Source of the DNA: Paeniglutamicibacter sulfureus
Lineage (GTDB): Bacteria > Actinomycetota > Actinomycetes > Actinomycetales > Micrococcaceae
Direction: 5' to 3'
Length of the DNA stretch: 64,000 nucleotides
NCBI RefSeq assembly: GCF_039535115.1
Contig: NZ_BAAAWO010000001.1
Location: 2,046,001 to 2,110,000, forward strand
Position numbers and translations under genes: made by a program. Position 1 is the first letter of the stretch; the number at the start of each line of letters is the position of its first letter. The notes under the pieces were generated by a model. The model made no database searches and had not been told where the DNA came from. It saw only the letters and a program-made list of their open reading frames with translations. This document shows positions 40,505-47,919 of the stretch, piece by piece.

Positions 40505-42298
40505 GGCCGGTCGGGCCCCGGCGGCCTCCTCGATGGCATCGGCCGCACGGATAAGGCCCAGGTGCGAGAGCGCCTGGGGGAAGTTTCCGGCCATATGGCC
40601 GGTGTCCGGATCGAATTCCTCGGCCACCAGACCCACCTCGTTGACGATCCCGGCGAGCTTCGCCAGAAGCCGCCGGGCGTCGTCGAGGCGCCCGGAATGG
40701 GCGTATTGCTCGATGAGCCAGCAGGTACAGACCATGAAGGTGTATTCCCCCGGCGGCAGGCCGTCGGTTCCGGCCTCGGTCCGGTAGCGCCGGACGAAGC
40801 CGTGCCGGCCCAGCAGTTCGCTTTCGATCCGGGCCACGGTGCCGAGCATCCGGGGGTCACCGTAGTCGACGAACCCGACCTGCGCGAGGACCAGCAAGGA
40901 GGCATCGACCTCGGTGGTGTCGTAGGTCTGCGTGAACGAATTCAGTTCCTCGTTGTATCCCTTCTCCAATATCTCGGCCCGCAGCGCATCGCGCGCGGCC
41001 TCCCACTTCTTCATGTCACCGGTCTGGCCGTGGTGCCTCACCGCCCGGACCCCGGCTTCCAGCGCAGCCCACATCATGACGCGCGAGTGCGTGAAGTACT
41101 GGGGCTCCCCGCGCATTTCCCACAGGCCGTGGTCCTTGCGCCCGAGGTTGGCGATCACCTCCGCGATCATCGCCTTTTGCAGCGGCCAGGAGAAGTGGTC
41201 CTCGCGCCCGCCCATGGTGCGCAATTCATCCAGGGCCACCATGACCTCGCCGACCACGTCGCCCTGGTATTGGTACACCGCCGCGTTGCCGGTGCGCACC
41301 GGCTTTGCCCCGCCGTAGCCGGGCAGGTGCTGCAGGATGCGCTCGGGCAGTTCGCGCTCGCCGCCGACCCCGTACATCACCTGCACGGTGTGGTGGTCAC
41401 CGGCGATGGCCCGCAGCAGCCAGTCGCGCCATTGCAGGGCCTCCTGCTCGTACCCGTGGGTCATCATCACCTGAAGGGTCAGTGCGGCATCGCGCAGCCA
41501 GCAGAAGCGGTAGTCCCAGTTCCGTTCGCCTCCGAAGAACTCGGGCAGCGAGGTCGTCGGGGCCGCGACGATGCCGCCGGTGTCGCGGTGGGTCAGCCCC
41601 TTGAGCACCAGCAGCGAGCGGCGCACCAGCGCCTCGTGGTCTCCGTGCGGCGGGATGTCCGCCGCCCAGTCGCGCCACTGGCGCGCCGTCTGTGTCATGG
41701 CCATGCCGATGTCGTTCGGCGCGGGAATCTCCACGTGGCCCGCGTAGCAGGCGAATTCGAAATCGTAGGATTCTCCCGCGCGGACCTCGAATTCGTCGCG
41801 GTGGGTATGGTGCTTGGGCTTGGGGAGCCGGGTGCCGTAAAGCACCGCGGCGTGCGGGCCTGCGACGGCGACCAGCGACTCCGTGCCGCGCTCCGGGTCG
41901 AAGTTGCGCCGGACCCACGGCAGGACCTGGCCGTAGTCGTACCTGATGACCAGCTCGTGTTCAAACTTCATGGACCCCGAAAGCCCCTCCACGCGGCGCA
42001 TGATGCTGGAACCGCCATCGCCCATGGGCATGAAGTCGGTGACCAGGACCTGCCCGGTCTTGCTGCCCCACAGGGTCCGCAGGACAAAGGAGGAGTCAAG
42101 GTAGTTGCGGCTGAGAACCTCGCCCTCGGTCGGGGCCAGCAGCCAGCGGCCGTTCTCCTTGGTGCCCAGCAAGGCGGCGAAGACCGATCCCGAGTCGAAT
42201 CGGGGAAAACACAACCAGTCCACCGAACCGCGGAGTGAGACCAACGCCGCGGTGCGCTGGTCCGAGAGCAGGGCGTAGTCTTCGATCAATGTGGCCAT
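40481..42298 (-). CDS. GH15 family glucan hydrolase (glucoamylase/trehalase type)
   Basis: A 605-residue cytoplasmic glycoside hydrolase. Signature stretches are MATLIEDYALLSDQRTAALVSLRGSVDWLCFPRFDSGSVFAALLG at the start, FGGERNWDYRFCWLRDAALTLQVMM in the (alpha/alpha)6 barrel, and GLPPGEYTFMVCTCWLIEQYA near the C-terminus, which includes a putative catalytic Glu. Mycobacterial and actinobacterial proteins of this type hydrolyse trehalose or short maltodextrins. ATG 42298 has GGTGGGG just before it; an in-frame ATG at 42319 is an alternative. No signal peptide. Divergent from the histidine kinase gene by 137 bp. Confidence 0.9.
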   Translation of the reverse strand: MATLIEDYALLSDQRTAALVSLRGSVDWLCFPRFDSGSVFAALLGTKENGRWLLAPTEGEVLSRNYLDSSFVLRTLWGSKTGQVLVTDFMPMGDGGSSIMRRVEGLSGSMKFEHELVIRYDYGQVLPWVRRNFDPERGTESLVAVAGPHAAVLYGTRLPKPKHHTHRDEFEVRAGESYDFEFACYAGHVEIPAPNDIGMAMTQTARQWRDWAADIPPHGDHEALVRRSLLVLKGLTHRDTGGIVAAPTTSLPEFFGGERNWDYRFCWLRDAALTLQVMMTHGYEQEALQWRDWLLRAIAGDHHTVQVMYGVGGERELPERILQHLPGYGGAKPVRTGNAAVYQYQGDVVGEVMVALDELRTMGGREDHFSWPLQKAMIAEVIANLGRKDHGLWEMRGEPQYFTHSRVMMWAALEAGVRAVRHHGQTGDMKKWEAARDALRAEILEKGYNEELNSFTQTYDTTEVDASLLVLAQVGFVDYGDPRMLGTVARIESELLGRHGFVRRYRTEAGTDGLPPGEYTFMVCTCWLIEQYAHSGRLDDARRLLAKLAGIVNEVGLVAEEFDPDTGHMAGNFPQALSHLGLIRAADAIEEAAGARPARPRRGPK

Positions 42299-42435
42299 GG
42301 CCCCACCCAATCGCATTTGTCTGCTCCAGACAAGGGATTTTGGCTGCCACGCCGCATCGGGAGCCCGCGCCTGAAGCGCCATGCGATAGGTTCATGGGTG
42401 GGATGATGACCGGCTATGTGCCCCGAGGACGAACC

Positions 42436-43812
42436 ATGAAATTCCTGGCCTTGCGCCAACGCTTCCTGCCCGGCGACTTTCCGCCCGAGGAATTCGAACG
42501 CCCCCTGCCGTCCCGTGAACTGCTCCGGCGCGATGTCTGGGTCACGCTTCTGGTCATGGCCGCCGCGCTGCTCGGCATGGAAATGATGCTCAGCTTTGCC
42601 CCGGCCGAGGATGCCCCGGACCGGATTCCCAGCTATCTGGCCATGTGCGCGCTGACGGCACCCTTGGCGCTTCGCCGGCGCTTCCCGATTGGTTCCATGC
42701 TGGTGCTTTCGGCAATGTTCCTGGGGTTCGGGATCTGGATGCCGGCCGTCATGATGCAGCTCGCACCGCAGATCACCTACTTCGTCGGACTCTATTCGGC
42801 CGTCACCTGGGCGCGGGACAGGCGCGCCCTGCGCCTCGCGCTGACCGGGGTCATCCTGGCCATGTTTCTCTGGCTGGTCGTTGGGATCACCAACGCCAAG
42901 CTGGTGTTCGGCGAGGAGCTGGACCTGCCCATGGCCATCGAAACCTCGGGCTTCATTGACCCGGTGATTGCCTATGCCGGTTACTCGTTCCTGGTCAACC
43001 TGTTCTACTTCGGCGGGGCCACGTTCCTGGGACTCATGTCTTGGCGCAGCGCCTGGCAGCACGAGATCGTCGTGGAGCAGGCCGCGAAGCTCGAGGAGCA
43101 GGCAGTGGAGCTGGCGCGCCGCGCCGTCATCGACGAGCGCCTGCGCATTGCGCGCGAACTGCATGACGTGGTTGCCCACCACATCTCGGCGGTCGGCGTG
43201 CAGGCGGCGGCCGCCCGCATGGTCCAGCCCCGGGATCCGGGGCGTGCCGCGGAGCTGATGCACGGCATCGAGGATTCTGCCCGACAGGCGGTGGGCGAAA
43301 CCCGCTCGCTGCTGCGGGTCCTGCGGCACGGGGAAACGGATCCCGGGGATTCCGCCCAGCGCTCCCCCGAGCCCTCGCTCGCGGAGCTTCCCGTCCTGGC
43401 CGAGCAGTCGGCCCGCGCCGGGGTGAAGGTCGAGCTGATCCAGGTCGAGCACCGCGAGGGGTTTTTCGAGCAGGCCGGCGCCGGGCTCGGACTGGCGCTC
43501 TACCGGATCGCCGCCGAATCACTGGCCAATGTGCGCGAGCATTCCACGGCCCGCACCGCTGTCCTGTCCCTGCGCAGCGGCAGCGACGCGAACGGCGAAT
43601 GGGCGGAGGTCGAGGTCACCGACGACGGCAGCCCGCGGCCCGGGACGGCCGGCAGCGGCTTTGGCCTGCGCGGCATCAGGGAACGCGCCGAATTGCACCA
43701 TGGGCAGGTGGACATCGGCCCGCGTTCCCCCACCGGCTGGCGGACCCGCGCACGGCTTCGGTCCCTGAACACCAATACCGTGGCCGAGGCCACCGAAGGA
43801 GCAACCCCATGA
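42436..43812 (+). CDS. NarL-type sensor histidine kinase
   Basis: A 458-residue membrane sensor kinase. Five or six hydrophobic segments occupy residues ~35-200 (e.g. VWVTLLVMAAALLGMEMML, LALTGVILAMFLWLVVG). A short coiled-coil (EQAAKLEEQAVELARRAVIDE) leads to the HisKA_3 box LRIARELHDVVAHHISAVGVQAAAA, with the phosphorylated His243. The HATPase domain has N (SLANVREHS) and G boxes (GSGFGLRGIRERA). GAGG lies 7 nt before the ATG. It overlaps the response-regulator gene by 4 bp (ATGA), so the pair is co-translated. With the ABC genes behind, it probably senses an envelope signal. Confidence 0.92.
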   Translation: MKFLALRQRFLPGDFPPEEFERPLPSRELLRRDVWVTLLVMAAALLGMEMMLSFAPAEDAPDRIPSYLAMCALTAPLALRRRFPIGSMLVLSAMFLGFGIWMPAVMMQLAPQITYFVGLYSAVTWARDRRALRLALTGVILAMFLWLVVGITNAKLVFGEELDLPMAIETSGFIDPVIAYAGYSFLVNLFYFGGATFLGLMSWRSAWQHEIVVEQAAKLEEQAVELARRAVIDERLRIARELHDVVAHHISAVGVQAAAARMVQPRDPGRAAELMHGIEDSARQAVGETRSLLRVLRHGETDPGDSAQRSPEPSLAELPVLAEQSARAGVKVELIQVEHREGFFEQAGAGLGLALYRIAAESLANVREHSTARTAVLSLRSGSDANGEWAEVEVTDDGSPRPGTAGSGFGLRGIRERAELHHGQVDIGPRSPTGWRTRARLRSLNTNTVAEATEGATP

Positions 43813-44507
43813 GCAGGATCCGCATCCTGGTGTGCGACGACCAGCCGCTGATCCGTTCCTCCCTGGAATTGATCCTCGGCACCGATGCGGACCTTGAGGT
43901 GGTCGGCACCGCGGCCGATGGACGGGCAGCGGTGGCCGCGGCGCTGGAGCTGCAGCCCGACGTGGTGCTCATGGACATCCAGATGCCGGAGCTCGACGGC
44001 GTCGGTGCCACCGCGCAGATCACTGCAGGCACCAACGCCAAGGTCGTCGTCCTGACCACCTTCGACCGCGACGACTACCTTTTTGCCGCGATCGACGCCG
44101 GTGCCAGCGGATTCCTGCTGAAAAACACCGAACCCGAAGTCATCATCAGTGCCGTGCACGCGGCGGCCGCTGGGAAAGCGTTGCTCTCCCCCGAGGTCAC
44201 GATGCGCATCATCCGGCGGGGCACCGCGACGGCACAACCTCAGTCGAAGCGAACCCCGGTCCCTGCGGGAGCGGCGGAGCCCCACGACCAGCGGATCCTG
44301 GACGAGCTGACAGCGCGGGAACGCGAAGTGCTCGTCAAGTTGGCCGGCGGCCTGTCCAATGCGGAAATCGCAACCTCACTCTACGTCTCCGAGGCCACGG
44401 TCAAGACCCACCTGTCCAACATCCTGGCCAAGGCGGGACTGCGGGACCGGGTGCAGGCCGTGGTCTTCGCCTACCGTGCCGGGCTCATCCCTTCGACGGA
44501 GCCCTGA
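43809..44507 (+). CDS. NarL/LuxR-family response regulator
   Basis: A 232-residue regulator. The receiver domain has Asp10-Asp11 and the phosphoacceptor Asp56 (VVLMDIQMPELDG), with KNTE in the Lys region. The C-terminal LuxR helix-turn-helix is LTAREREVLVKLAGGLSNAEIATSLYVSEATVKTHLSNILAKAGL, residues ~165-210. It overlaps the kinase gene by 4 bp, and an ABC exporter operon starts 137 bp downstream. It is the likely activator of that operon. Confidence 0.94.
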   Translation: MSRIRILVCDDQPLIRSSLELILGTDADLEVVGTAADGRAAVAAALELQPDVVLMDIQMPELDGVGATAQITAGTNAKVVVLTTFDRDDYLFAAIDAGASGFLLKNTEPEVIISAVHAAAAGKALLSPEVTMRIIRRGTATAQPQSKRTPVPAGAAEPHDQRILDELTAREREVLVKLAGGLSNAEIATSLYVSEATVKTHLSNILAKAGLRDRVQAVVFAYRAGLIPSTEP

Positions 44508-44644
44508 ACCCGGTTCTGCCCCACGTCCGGAACCGAATTTCATTCCTTTGAAGGATCCTTGACGACCATGCCGCGGCATAGATTGGAGGACAGGATCGGG
44601 CCCGCCGCGGGCCGGCACCATGCATACCGAAGGAATGAAGAACC

Positions 44645-45526
44645 ATGTTAGAGGTAGAAGGTCTCACCCGGCGTTTCGGGGACCGGACGGTGCTGGAGGA
44701 CGTCTCGTTCTCCGTCCCGGCCAACGGCATGACGGGATTCGTCGGGGCCAACGGCGCCGGGAAGACCACCACCATGCGCATCATCATGGGCGTGCTGAAG
44801 TCCCACTCCGGGTCGGTGTACTTCAACGGCACGCAGATCGCCGATGCCGACCGGGCGCGCTTTGGCTACATGCCCGAGGAACGCGGCCTCTATCCCAAGC
44901 AGCAGGTGCTGGACCAGCTCCAATACCTGGGACAGCTGCACGGCATGAGTCGCGCCGATGCCCGCAGCGAGGCCTTGGACCTGCTGGACCGCTTCGGCAT
45001 TGCCGACCGGACCAAGGACAAGCTCGAATCCCTCTCGCTGGGGAACCAGCAACGCGTCCAGGTCGCCGCATCGTTGATGCACCACCCCACCGCACTGATC
45101 CTGGACGAGCCGTTCTCCGGGCTGGACCCGCTGGCCGTGGATTCCATGACCTCGCTGCTGGCCGAGCGCGCGGCCACCGGGGTGCCGATCCTCTTCTCCA
45201 GCCACCAGCTGGACTTGATCGACCAGCTCTGCGACAACCTGGTGGTGTTGGCCGGCGGCAAGATCGTGGCCTCCGGAACCGCTGCGGACCTGCGGGCGCG
45301 CGCCAGCGCCAAACACGTGGTGGTGACACCGCCCGATGCCGGGTGGCTGCGCGAGCAGCCAGGAGTGAGCGTCCTGGATGTGGCCGGCCCGCGTGCCCTG
45401 GTCGAGTTCGCCGACGACGCCACTGCCCAGCGCGTCCTGCGCGCCGCCGTAGCACGCGGGGCGGTCACCGAGTTCGCCCCGCAACGTCCCTCGTTGGCAG
45501 AAATCTACCGGGAGGTCATCCGATGA
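44645..45526 (+). CDS. ABC transporter ATP-binding protein, NatA-like
   Basis: A 293-residue ATPase. Walker A is GANGAGKT (residues 34-41), the signature region SLGNQQRVQVA is at 131-141, and Walker B is LILDEP at 151-156, followed by SSHQLDL (switch His). The C-terminal ~80 residues are a DUF4162-type extension. It couples ATP hydrolysis to export by the membrane subunit encoded next, with which it overlaps by 4 bp (45523-45526). Its place behind the two-component genes suggests induction by envelope stress or an antimicrobial compound. Confidence 0.93.
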   Translation: MLEVEGLTRRFGDRTVLEDVSFSVPANGMTGFVGANGAGKTTTMRIIMGVLKSHSGSVYFNGTQIADADRARFGYMPEERGLYPKQQVLDQLQYLGQLHGMSRADARSEALDLLDRFGIADRTKDKLESLSLGNQQRVQVAASLMHHPTALILDEPFSGLDPLAVDSMTSLLAERAATGVPILFSSHQLDLIDQLCDNLVVLAGGKIVASGTAADLRARASAKHVVVTPPDAGWLREQPGVSVLDVAGPRALVEFADDATAQRVLRAAVARGAVTEFAPQRPSLAEIYREVIR

Positions 45527-46761
45527 GCAGCACAGACCTACGCACCAAGCCCTCCGAGGCCTCCGCCGCCGACTCCGTTGCCGAACAGCGGGGCGCGCCG
45601 TGGCTGATCGTGACCCTGCGCGAGGTCACGGTGAAGGTCCGCGACAAGTCGTTCATCATCACCACGCTGATCACCGTCGCGCTCATCGTAGGTTCCGTAG
45701 TGTTCGCCGGGATCATGGGAGACAAGAGCACCACATCGACGATTGCCTTCGCCGAAAACGGCAGGACCGCGGCTCTTGTGGCCTCGGCCAACGAGCTGGC
45801 CATCTCCAAGGACCAGAAGATCGAGTTGACCGCCCAGCCGGTGGCTTCCGGGGATGCGGCACTCGAGACGTTGCGCGCCAAGAACGCGGATCTGGTGCTC
45901 GCGCCCACCCCGGACGGCTACAGCCTCACCGGGCTCATCGACGTGCCGGGCAACATCAAGTCACTGCTCGCCGACGCTGCCGAAGCCCAGGCACTGGACT
46001 TCAATGCGGGCCAGCTGGGAGTCACCCTCGATGAGTTGACGGCTGGGTCCGCCGTGACCCAAGTACTGCTTGAGGGCGACCAGGAACGCAATTCGATGGC
46101 CATGGTCATGGGCTTCATCTTCTCGTTCCTCTTCTACATGTCCGCCATGATCTTCGGATTGCCGATCGCCAACTCGGTGGTCGAGGAGAAGCAGAACCGC
46201 GTCGTTGAAATCCTCGCCACGGCAATCCCCATCCGCCAACTGCTCGCAGGCAAGATCCTGGGCAACCTCATCCTGGCCATGGGTCAGTTATGCCTGTTCG
46301 TGGGCATCGGCCTGCTGGCACTGACCATGATGCCCACGGAAATCCCTTTCATCTCCGTCGTCATTGCCACCTCGGGATGGTTCCTGGCCTTCTTCTTGGC
46401 CGGCTTCCTGATCCTCGCCGCCGTCTGGGCGGCGCTGGGCGCGATGGCATCGCGGACCGAGGACCTGCAGCAGTCCACCGGCCCAGTCATCATGGTGCTG
46501 GTGGCAGTGCTCTTCACCGGCATGTACGCCAAGGGCTCCCTGCTGGTCGTCGCCTCATACATTCCCGTGGTTTCGTCGGTGGCCATGCCCATCCGCCTGC
46601 TGAGCAGCGATGTGCCGCTGTGGGAGCCGGTTGCCGCGCTGGCTATCGCCATTGCGGCGGCCTGGGCCATGGTGCTGCTCGGTGAACGCATCTACCGCCG
46701 GGCCATCATGCAGACCGGTTCGGCGCTGTCCTGGCGCAAGGCGCTGAAGCTGGAGGACTAG
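45523..46761 (+). CDS. ABC transporter permease, NatB/ABC-2 type
   Basis: A 412-residue membrane subunit. One N-terminal helix (FIITTLITVALIVGSVVFAGIMG) is followed by a ~150-residue extracellular domain, then five C-terminal helices from SMAMVMGFIFSFLFYMSAMIFGLPIANSVVEEKQNRVVEILATAIPIRQLLAGKILGNLI, which is the ABC-2/NatB signature. It would form the pore for the ATP-binding partner encoded upstream. Substrate unknown: Na+, peptides and drugs are all known in this group. Confidence 0.92.
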   Translation: MSSTDLRTKPSEASAADSVAEQRGAPWLIVTLREVTVKVRDKSFIITTLITVALIVGSVVFAGIMGDKSTTSTIAFAENGRTAALVASANELAISKDQKIELTAQPVASGDAALETLRAKNADLVLAPTPDGYSLTGLIDVPGNIKSLLADAAEAQALDFNAGQLGVTLDELTAGSAVTQVLLEGDQERNSMAMVMGFIFSFLFYMSAMIFGLPIANSVVEEKQNRVVEILATAIPIRQLLAGKILGNLILAMGQLCLFVGIGLLALTMMPTEIPFISVVIATSGWFLAFFLAGFLILAAVWAALGAMASRTEDLQQSTGPVIMVLVAVLFTGMYAKGSLLVVASYIPVVSSVAMPIRLLSSDVPLWEPVAALAIAIAAAWAMVLLGERIYRRAIMQTGSALSWRKALKLED

Positions 46762-46786
46762 AGCGAAGGCTGTACTGGAGACACCC

Positions 46787-46821
46787 GAGGCGTGCGATCC
46801 CACGATGGGGTCGCACGCCTC
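46787..46821. terminator. Hairpin after the ABC operon
   Basis: GAGGCGTGCGA-TCC (46787-46800) pairs with GGG-TCGCACGCCTC ending at 46821, a 14-bp stem between convergent genes. Its right end covers the stop of the Xre gene. No T tract. Confidence 0.55.
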
Positions 46822-47083
46822 AATCGTTGGCGACTCGTTTCAAAACCTGGTTCTCCAGTACCAGCAGCTCGCCAATCTCGCATTCCAGTGCCCGGCAGAT
46901 GGCAACGAGTGTGCTGAATCTGATGGCCTTGGCCCGGTCATTCTTCAGCACCGAAAGATTCACGATGCTTACTCCGGCCAGCTCGCCCAGACGGGTCAAC
47001 GTCATGGAGCGGTCACGCAACAGCTCGTCAAGCCGGCAGTGGACTCCGCTCGTCAAATCAATTTCGTCGTTCCTGCGGCCCAT
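46820..47083 (-). CDS. Small Xre-family regulator (YozG-like)
   Basis: An 87-residue helix-turn-helix protein: LDELLRDRSMTLTRLGELAGVSIVNLSVLKNDRAKAIRFSTLVAICRALECEIGELL is the whole Xre domain. This is the YozG type that accompanies DUF2975 membrane proteins. Its ATG shares a base with the stop of the DUF2975 gene (TAATG at 47081-47085), so translation is coupled. The regulator probably binds the palindrome at 47775-47807 upstream of the pair. Confidence 0.92.
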   Translation of the reverse strand: MGRRNDEIDLTSGVHCRLDELLRDRSMTLTRLGELAGVSIVNLSVLKNDRAKAIRFSTLVAICRALECEIGELLVLENQVLKRVAND

Positions 47084-47772
47084 TAAACCAACCCGGCGGC
47101 GTCTAGTTGCATGCTGCGCCCGCGCCGCAAGACCAGCGACAGCAGGATCAAGACGACGCCGAGCGCCAGCAAAGAGTGGTTCGCATCCTGGAAACTGAAC
47201 TCGGCCGAGGTCGCCAGCCAATAGCCGTCGCCGGAGGCGCCCGGGGTATCCGATCCGGAACCGGGGAATCCAAGCTCGGTGACAGCCAGGTGCGTCGAGA
47301 GCGTTTCGAGCCAGGGGGCAATCAATGCAGTGACGCCGGCCAGTGTCCCCAAAGCAAGCAGCATCCAATGGGCCATCGTCGTGAACGGTTCGTTCTTCCA
47401 CAGGCGGCGACAGATCAGGATGACGGCCGCGCAGCCGGCAATGAACAGGAGGAAGTACAAGGCCTGGGCAGCAGCCAGCGCTAGCCGGGGCGCCAAGAGT
47501 CCTTCGTCGCTCTCAACGATTGCAGTGCCATACGTGGCCAAGGATGCCCCGGAGACGCCGCGTAGGTCCGGAACGTCGCTCGGTGGCGTCACCAGTGACG
47601 CTTCGAAAAAGAATGACCGCGTGAAGGTTTCCTCAGTGAACCAGGCCAAGTAAAAAACGGCCAGCAACCCGGCGACAGTCGCAACGCCCGAAACGGTCAG
47701 CAGGAATGTCCGTCCTCCGATGTGGCCAAGTCTTTGTAACGGAGGATCCAGGTCTCTGCTCACAATTCCCAT
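47083..47772 (-). CDS. DUF2975 membrane protein
   Basis: A 229-residue protein with four membrane segments (about residues 24-46, 99-119, 133-155 and 199-218 of the mature frame), including RTFLLTVSGVATVAGLLAVFYLAWF and LLALGVVLILLSLVL. The family is usually 160-200 residues; the extra length is a loop between helices 1 and 2. ATG 47772 was chosen because the perfect inverted repeat at 47775-47807 lies just upstream; a GTG at 47763 is also possible. Paired with the Xre gene that follows. Function unknown; the membrane partner may sequester the regulator. Confidence 0.82.
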   Translation of the reverse strand: MGIVSRDLDPPLQRLGHIGGRTFLLTVSGVATVAGLLAVFYLAWFTEETFTRSFFFEASLVTPPSDVPDLRGVSGASLATYGTAIVESDEGLLAPRLALAAAQALYFLLFIAGCAAVILICRRLWKNEPFTTMAHWMLLALGTLAGVTALIAPWLETLSTHLAVTELGFPGSGSDTPGASGDGYWLATSAEFSFQDANHSLLALGVVLILLSLVLRRGRSMQLDAAGLV

Positions 47773-47774
47773 CC

Positions 47775-47807
47775 TTAACGATTTGCGATAACAACGATAA
47801 TCGTTAA
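47775..47807. promoter_or_regulatory. Operator of the DUF2975-Xre pair
   Basis: Perfect 9-bp arms TTAACGATT (47775-47783) and AATCGTTAA (47799-47807), with a 15-nt centre containing two more CGATA elements. It ends 3 bp before the DUF2975 start, so it covers the promoter. Autoregulation by the Xre partner is inferred. Confidence 0.7.
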
Positions 47808-47850
47808 TGTATCGGCCGGGGACGACCGCCGTCAAGCATTGTCCGGCAGC

Positions 47851-47904
47851 ACGCAGGAGGCCCGCGACTTCCCCCTTGAGGGGACTGCCACGGGCCTGCT
47901 GCGT
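47851..47904. terminator. Possible terminator after putA
   Basis: ACGCAGGAGGCCCG (47851-47864) pairs with CGGGCCTGCTGCGT (47891-47904) at 13 of 14 positions, just beyond the putA stop at 47920. No T tract on the minus strand. Confidence 0.5.
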
Positions 47905-47919
47905 TGGAGCTTTAGGTTA

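Noticed and set aside
44559..44587. Sigma-70-like promoter (TTGACG with a TAGATT) before the ABC operon
   Set aside because: The spacing between the two elements is 14 bp, too short for a standard promoter.
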